Positions 59,758 to 64,000 of a stretch of DNA of 64,000 nt are shown piece by piece. Position numbers and translations under genes: made by a program. Source of the DNA: Bacteroides stercorirosoris (GTDB taxonomy: Bacteria > Bacteroidota > Bacteroidia > Bacteroidales > Bacteroidaceae); assembly GCF_900142015.1 (NCBI RefSeq), contig NZ_FQZN01000017.1, forward strand, positions 1 to 64,000, given 5' to 3'. Every line of letters starts with the position of its first letter. The stretch's first letter is position 1. A model generated the notes under the pieces. It was not told the DNA's origin. It did no database searches and saw nothing but the letters and a program-made list of their open reading frames with translations.

Positions 59758-60405
59758 TTATTTCTTAACCCAAATATTGGTTATTTCGGAAATAAACATT
59801 TGATGCTTGGAGGATTCGTTTTTATATGATTCTTCCATGACCTTAGTTTTGTAGGGCTCAGTCAGATTGGCATAGTCCAATTCCTGAACAAACATCTTCT
59901 TACATTCAATAATCATTCTGGCTTCTCCAAAGCTCATTAACCCGGATGGTGTTTCCAAAGGAGTAAGTCCGGCTTCCTCTATCTTGTTTGTATCTCTTCC
60001 CGACCTTGTTCCGCATATACGCAGGGCATTGCGGTATTTCTCGTCAAAGAAACTGAGGGTGAAACTTTCCTCCTGTTGCAAGAATTGATAGGTATAGCGG
60101 GTATCGCGAATGAAGATAAAAGTAGAGGGACGCTCCCAAATATATCCGACACCTCCCCAACTGGCGGTCATCGTATTGTAGGAGCCTTTATTTCCTGCCG
60201 TAACAAGCATCCATTCTTTACCGATAAGTTGAATTACATTATCAGGCAGATCAGATGCCTCAATCTTATCATAGCGGGATTGCCAATCAGTAGAAGTGAC
60301 ATTACTTTTAGTATCTTGATTACCTGCTTTTTTATCACTACTGTTTGTACAAGATGCAACTAATAAGAAAAAACTGATTACCGGTAATAAAATCTTTGTC
60401 TTCAT
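59758..60405 (-). CDS. Flavin reductase-like lipoprotein
   Basis: A 215-residue protein with a lipoprotein signal peptide (lipobox LVASC, Cys19). The mature part resembles the FMN-binding flavin reductase-like split-barrel family (KEWMLVTAGNKGSYNTMTAS, WGGVGYIWERPSTFIFIRDTR, FTLSFFDEKYRNALRICGTR), in which such folds are normally cytoplasmic. Exported, lipidated flavin-type folds are rare; FMN would have to be supplied in the periplasm. Promoter box TATCTTTG at 60445. It diverges from the Vat-like gene. Confidence 0.75.
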   Translation of the reverse strand: MKTKILLPVISFFLLVASCTNSSDKKAGNQDTKSNVTSTDWQSRYDKIEASDLPDNVIQLIGKEWMLVTAGNKGSYNTMTASWGGVGYIWERPSTFIFIRDTRYTYQFLQQEESFTLSFFDEKYRNALRICGTRSGRDTNKIEEAGLTPLETPSGLMSFGEARMIIECKKMFVQELDYANLTEPYKTKVMEESYKNESSKHQMFISEITNIWVKK

Positions 60406-60444
60406 GGCTATAGGATAATAATTGATTGATCATTTAACAGTGCC

Positions 60445-60452
60445 CAAAGATA
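60445..60452 (-). promoter_or_regulatory. -7 box of the flavin reductase-like gene
   Basis: TATCTTTG on the minus strand, 40 bases before the start codon. Confidence 0.5.
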
Positions 60453-60536
60453 ATCAAATTGCTCATAACTCCGATGTTAATGAGAAAGAGAAATAAAAAT
60501 GAGGCCTACACTACGGTTTTAGAAATAATATCTTTC

Positions 60537-60544
60537 TATATTTG
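60537..60544 (+). promoter_or_regulatory. -7 box of the Vat-like gene
   Basis: TATATTTG, about 50 bases before the ATG at 60594. It argues against the longer upstream start at 60459. Confidence 0.55.
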
Positions 60545-60593
60545 CATATTGCAACAACCCAAAACCGATTGCAATCAAAAAAGATTAATCATC

Positions 60594-61241
60594 ATGAATG
60601 CTCAAACATATCCCCGTACAAATGATTTTCAGACTATTTACCTGAATACAGTTATTAAAAACCCCAATATTATTGTAGGTGACTACACGATATACAATGA
60701 TTTTGTAAACGACCCCACACTGTTTGAAAAGAACAATGTATTATATCATTATCCCATCAATAAAGACCGGCTGATAATCGGGAAGTTCTGCTCTATCGCC
60801 TGCGGTTCCAAATTTCTTTTCAATAGCGCAAATCATACTCTGAAGTCCTTGGCAAATTATACATTTCCATTATTCTTCGAAGAATGGGGGTTAGATAAAA
60901 AAGATGTAGCCTCAGCATGGGACAACAAAGGTGATATTACTATTGGTAATGATGTATGGATAGGTTATGAGGCTGTAATTATGAGTGGAGTACATATAGG
61001 CGATGGGGCAATTATAGCGTCACGGGCAGTAGTAACTAAAGATGTTCCTCCCTACACTATAGTAGGTGGAACCCCGGCTAAAGAAATACGATTGCGCTTT
61101 GATGCGGACACGATTGCCCGATTACAAGAATTACAATGGTGGAACTGGCCTATTGAAAAAATACGCAGTAATTTACCGTTAATAATGAATGGAGAGATTG
61201 ATAAACTCAAATATTCCTCTTTCACAGGAAATCGGTCTTAG
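60594..61241 (+). CDS. Xenobiotic acetyltransferase, Vat-like
   Basis: A 215-residue trimeric left-handed beta-helix acetyltransferase. It follows the streptogramin A acetyltransferase (Vat/XAT) pattern: NIIVGDYTIYNDF, VLYHYPINKDRLIIGKFCSI, NSANHTL (catalytic His about 84), IGNDVWIGYEAVI, and VVGGTPAKEIRLRF, ending with WWNWPIEKIRSNLPLIMNG. Similar proteins in gut anaerobes may acetylate natural substrates, so streptogramin resistance is only a possibility. ATG 60594 puts the start at the family's normal N-terminus. Confidence 0.8.
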   Translation: MNAQTYPRTNDFQTIYLNTVIKNPNIIVGDYTIYNDFVNDPTLFEKNNVLYHYPINKDRLIIGKFCSIACGSKFLFNSANHTLKSLANYTFPLFFEEWGLDKKDVASAWDNKGDITIGNDVWIGYEAVIMSGVHIGDGAIIASRAVVTKDVPPYTIVGGTPAKEIRLRFDADTIARLQELQWWNWPIEKIRSNLPLIMNGEIDKLKYSSFTGNRS

Positions 61242-61335
61242 TGACAACCATTCAAGGGTTATACATGAGGCGGATTTCCCGGAAACGTTCATATTCGAGA
61301 TAGCATTTTTCCGCCCCATGATAAACTTTACTAAT

Positions 61336-62388
61336 TTATGCAATAGTTATCGAAGAATCCAGATAAACATCCTGAATCGCATTCAACAACTGAACACCCT
61401 CTCCTATCGGTTTCTGAAATGCCTTTCTTCCGCTAATCAATCCCATTCCACCGGCACGTTTATTGATAACCGCCGTAACAACAGCATCGCGCAAATCCGA
61501 TTCTCCATGAGATTCACCACCCGAATTAATCAGACCTACACGGCCCATATAGCCGTTAGCAACCTGATAACGGCACAGGTCGATAGGATGTGAAGTTGCA
61601 AGTTCAGAGTACATTCTTTCATCTGTTTTACCAAAATGGATGGCTGTGAATCCTCCGTTATTGGAAGGAAGTTTTTGTTTTACGATATCAGCCTTAATGG
61701 TCACTCCGATGTGGTTAGCTTGTCCGGTTAGGTCGGCTGCCGCATGATAATCCGTACCCTCTTTCTTAAAATCATTATTTCTCAGATAGCACCATAAAAT
61801 AGTAGCCATACCTAATTCATGCGCATACTCGAAAGCCTGCGATATTTCAACAATCTGGCGACGACTCTGTTCCGACCCGAAATAAATAGTGGCACCAACT
61901 GCCACCGCACCCATATTCCAGGCCTCTTTTACTGTTCCAAACATTACCTGGTCGTAAGAGTTCGGGTAAGTCAGCAATTCATTATGGTTCAGTTTCACAA
62001 CAAAAGGTATTTTGTGTGCATATTTGCGAGCCACGGCTCCCAATATGCCGAATGTAGATGCAACTGCGTTACACCCTCCTTCAATAGCCAATTTTACTAT
62101 ATTTTCAGGATCAAAATAGATTGGATTCGGAGCAAATGACGCTCCGGCTGTATGTTCTATATCCTGGTCGACCGGCAAAATAGATACATACCCGGTATTT
62201 GCAAGGCGTCCATGCCCGTACAAGGTTTGCAAACTATTAAGCGTACGGACATTCCTGTCAGAGTCCATCCAGACTTTATCAATCATATCAGGCCCCGGAA
62301 CATGAATTAATTTCTTATCTATTGTCTTACATGTATGGTTCAGGTAATATTCTGCCTGTTGTCCCAACAAATCAACTGTTTTATTCAT
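61336..62388 (-). CDS. fbaB: Class I fructose-bisphosphate aldolase (DhnA/FbaB type)
   Basis: A 350-residue glycolytic/gluconeogenic Schiff-base aldolase. The sequence runs closely parallel to the E. coli FbaB/DhnA type: GHGRLANTGYVSILPVDQD, LNHNELLTYPN, YFGSEQSRRQI, DLTGQANHIGVTIKADIVKQ, IDLCRYQVANGYMGRVGLIN, SGGESHGESDLRDAV and NKRAGGMGLISGRKAFQK. The Lys of the IKADIVKQK stretch is a candidate Schiff base. Cytoplasmic; single gene, no clear -7 box. Confidence 0.95.
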   Translation of the reverse strand: MNKTVDLLGQQAEYYLNHTCKTIDKKLIHVPGPDMIDKVWMDSDRNVRTLNSLQTLYGHGRLANTGYVSILPVDQDIEHTAGASFAPNPIYFDPENIVKLAIEGGCNAVASTFGILGAVARKYAHKIPFVVKLNHNELLTYPNSYDQVMFGTVKEAWNMGAVAVGATIYFGSEQSRRQIVEISQAFEYAHELGMATILWCYLRNNDFKKEGTDYHAAADLTGQANHIGVTIKADIVKQKLPSNNGGFTAIHFGKTDERMYSELATSHPIDLCRYQVANGYMGRVGLINSGGESHGESDLRDAVVTAVINKRAGGMGLISGRKAFQKPIGEGVQLLNAIQDVYLDSSITIA

Positions 62389-62492
62389 AATTATATCCGT
62401 TTTAAGTTATATGATAAGAAACAGTTTTCCTTTGTTTATTGTTTCGCTGTTTCATAGAATAAATGATTGCTTCTCTTTATGAAAACTTTTCG

Positions 62493-62500
62493 TATTTTTG
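62493..62500 (+). promoter_or_regulatory. -7 box of the GNAT gene
   Basis: TATTTTTG; transcription would start near 62507, so translation must start at or after 62518, excluding the 62467 start. Confidence 0.6.
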
Positions 62501-62517
62501 CGGAAAACAGATTTATT

Positions 62518-62997
62518 ATGGAAAATAGAAACTACCGATTCAGGAAAGCAACTCTCGCTGATATCCCGGAGCTAAAGGAGATGTACAAAGCAACTTTACG
62601 CGCTATCAACAAAGCTGACTATACGCCAGAAGAAATAGAGGATTGGGCTTCATGTGGGGATGATATACAACACCTGACCGATTTAATCACCAATCTATAT
62701 TTCATTGTTGCACTGAATGAAGAAAACCAGATTATCGGATTTACATCTATACAACAAGATGGTTATTTGCAATCCATGTTTGTGCATAAGGACTATCAAG
62801 GCAGAGGAGTTGCAAGTTTTCTTTTATCAATGGCCGAAGAATATGCAATAGAACGACAAATCCCCATAATAACCTCTGAAGTCTGCATCACGGCAAAACC
62901 CTTCTTTGAAAGTAAAGGTTATAAGGTAATGCGTGAACAAAAACGAAAAGCAAATGTATTGTTTCTCACAAATTATTGGATGAAAAAAGAACTGTAA
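62518..62997 (+). CDS. GNAT-family N-acetyltransferase
   Basis: A 159-residue acetyltransferase. The N-terminus reads RFRKATLADIPELKEMYKAT (strand-helix), the core has NQIIGFTSIQQDGYLQSMFV and the acetyl-CoA loop YQGRGVASFLLSMAEE (Q-x-x-G-x-G/A), and the end FFESKGYKVM. ATG 62518 fits the promoter. Cytoplasmic; substrate not deducible. It is followed by the arsR unit. Confidence 0.85.
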   Translation: MENRNYRFRKATLADIPELKEMYKATLRAINKADYTPEEIEDWASCGDDIQHLTDLITNLYFIVALNEENQIIGFTSIQQDGYLQSMFVHKDYQGRGVASFLLSMAEEYAIERQIPIITSEVCITAKPFFESKGYKVMREQKRKANVLFLTNYWMKKEL

Positions 62998-63049
62998 CCG
63001 TCTTGCACTTAACCGAAAAAAACTGTTTTATTTTGCCATTCAAAATATT

Positions 63050-63067
63050 GTTCGTAGTTTTGCGAAC
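63050..63067 (+). promoter_or_regulatory. ArsR operator over the arsR -7 box
   Basis: GTTCGTAGTTTTGCGAAC has perfect GTTCG/CGAAC arms around TAGTTTTG (63055-63062), the -7 box of arsR. Binding would block the promoter directly. It matches a second site at 63438. Confidence 0.7.
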
Positions 63068-63087
63068 AAACAAATAGAAGAGCTGAA

Positions 63088-63414
63088 GTGAAAGAGAAAC
63101 AGTATACAGCAGAACAGGAACAAATTGCTCGCTTTGCCAAAGCAATGGGACATCCGGCACGGATGGCTATTCTTGCTTTTTTGGCAAACCAGGAAAGCTG
63201 CTTCTTCGGTGATATCCACGAAGAATTACCTATTGCTAAAGCAACCGTTTCGCAGCATTTGAAAGAGTTGAAAGAAGCTGGTTTAATTCAGGGAGAAATA
63301 GAAACTCCCAAAGTCCGGTATTGTATCAACCGACAAAATTGGGAACTCGCCCGCAAATTATTTGCCACATTCTTTGGTGACTACCAATGTACGGAAACAT
63401 CGTGCTGTGGATAA
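63088..63414 (+). CDS. arsR: ArsR-family metalloregulator
   Basis: A 108-residue winged-helix repressor starting at a GTG. Helix-turn-helix LPIAKATVSQHLKELKEAGL is at about 47-66. A Cys in ESCFFGD (about 37) is located in the alpha3 region where ArsR proteins bind arsenite, and the C-terminus ends CTETSCCG, a second cysteine cluster, so arsenite or another thiophilic metal is the probable inducer. Its operator covers its own -7 box; a second copy precedes arsM 30 bases further on. Confidence 0.85.
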   Translation: MKEKQYTAEQEQIARFAKAMGHPARMAILAFLANQESCFFGDIHEELPIAKATVSQHLKELKEAGLIQGEIETPKVRYCINRQNWELARKLFATFFGDYQCTETSCCG

Positions 63415-63437
63415 CAGCACTTTTTTTTGAAAAGAAC

Positions 63438-63455
63438 GTTCGCTGTTCTACGAAT
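63438..63455 (-). promoter_or_regulatory. Second ArsR-type operator between arsR and arsM
   Basis: GTTCGCTGTTCTACGAAT; its reverse complement ATTCGTAGAACAGCGAAC keeps the T-T-C-G-T-A-G and G-C-G-A-A-C blocks of the site at 63050 with equal spacing. It probably lets ArsR control arsM separately. Confidence 0.65.
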
Positions 63456-63490
63456 TACGATTATAGTATAAACTTTAATACAGGCTAGAA

Positions 63491-64000
63491 ATGGAAAATA
63501 ATCAGAATCTGAAAGAATTAGTGAAGCAACGCTATAGTGAACTTGCTTTAAATGCCGATGAACCCAAAGGATGCTGCTGTGGCAGAAACCCGGCAAGCCC
63601 ATCCAAGAAAGTATTCACTATCATGAGTGAAGATTATACAAACTTAAAAGGGTATGAACCCGATGCGGATTTAGGAGTGGGATGCGGACTGCCGACTCAA
63701 TATGCTGACATAAATAAAGGTGATACAGTTGTTGATTTAGGTTCCGGGGCAGGAAATGATTGCTTTATTGCCCGTGCAGAAGTGGGTGAGAGTGGCAGAG
63801 TCATTGGCATTGATTTCTCCCCCAAAATGATATTAAAGGCTCGCAAGAATGCACTCAAGCGGGGATATACTAATGTGGAGTTCCTGGAAGGAGACATAGA
63901 AGAGATGCCTCTGCATGACAATACTGCAGATGTGATTGTAAGCAACTGCGTGCTAAACCTACTTCCCCAGAAAAATATGATCTTCAAGGAGATTTACCGC
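63491..64000 (+). CDS. arsM: Arsenite methyltransferase ArsM, cut by the window end
   Basis: 170 codons of a SAM-dependent methyltransferase; the frame is open to the window end. The SAM loop is VDLGSGAGNDC (about 83-93), with VIGIDFSPKMI and ADVIVSNCVLNL. Cysteines in KGCCCGRN (about 27-33), GVGCGLP (about 65) and SNC (about 157) suit arsenite binding, as in ArsM. It would methylate arsenite to less toxic or volatile forms. It lies 76 bases after arsR with an ArsR-type operator between; the two form an arsenic response unit. The 3' part is missing. Confidence 0.85.
   Translation, partial: MENNQNLKELVKQRYSELALNADEPKGCCCGRNPASPSKKVFTIMSEDYTNLKGYEPDADLGVGCGLPTQYADINKGDTVVDLGSGAGNDCFIARAEVGESGRVIGIDFSPKMILKARKNALKRGYTNVEFLEGDIEEMPLHDNTADVIVSNCVLNLLPQKNMIFKEIYR

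Overview
The window reads as a chromosomal piece of a gut Bacteroides or a close relative. Evidence: many start sites are preceded by the Bacteroidetes -7 box TAnnTTTG, often with TTG/TTTG about 19-20 bases further up; Shine-Dalgarno sequences are mostly weak; Rho carries a very long disordered insert; FeoA and FeoB are fused; and the TPR-type histidine kinases, TPR-AraC regulators, lipoproteins and AraC-controlled RND-independent efflux operon are typical of the group. I cannot fix the species from this sequence alone.

Layout. 1-8.7 kb is a visibly AT-rich accessory tract: DUF4406, HU, two metallophosphoesterases around a WYL regulator, an XRE regulator divergent from a DUF1643/lipoprotein/MORN operon, and a DnaB-like helicase lacking its N-terminal domain. 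It stops at a tRNA-Cys gene and may be the end of an integrated element. 8.8-24.5 kb is mostly housekeeping: FeoAB, TilS, an EFR1 ferredoxin, Rho, a translationally coupled pair of TPR histidine kinases (the second looks kinase-dead), Ffh, FolD, a CapA-like lipoprotein and tRNA-His. A decayed sulfatase tail lies between rho and the kinases. 24.6-29.6 kb is a TolC/HlyD/MFS/AraC efflux operon.

30-44 kb holds a B12-binding radical SAM protein, an Rpn-type nuclease, an HU-like gene whose leader contains six 22-base hairpin repeats, a pentapeptide-repeat protein, a PAS histidine kinase, a tight three-gene operon (Zn/Cd P-type ATPase, Fur-family regulator, TPR-AraC regulator), a large inverted-repeat element that has supplied the last codons of an Ada-like gene, and a tandem Ogt/Ada-like methyltransferase operon. 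44-54 kb is a set of small regulatory and stress genes: sugar acetyltransferase and PAS-LuxR regulator with facing promoters, a DsrE/class A beta-lactamase/Nudix operon, HxlR, a VapBC-like pair, an exported arginase-family protein, YtxH, an AAA-ATPase/nuclease and a membrane-anchored MutS-like ATPase.

54-64 kb contains a VOC protein, a serine-hydrolase-like protein that has lost its catalytic residues and is fused to DUF302, a glutamine synthetase, FabH, a lipoprotein flavin reductase-like protein, a Vat-like acetyltransferase, class I fructose-bisphosphate aldolase, a GNAT protein and the start of an arsR-arsM locus with two matching operators. The window ends inside arsM.

Best candidates for something undescribed: the coupled active/dead histidine kinase pair, the hairpin array in the HU leader, the XRE-controlled DUF1643/lipoprotein/MORN module, and the dead hydrolase-DUF302 fusion. 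None of these is proven by sequence alone.
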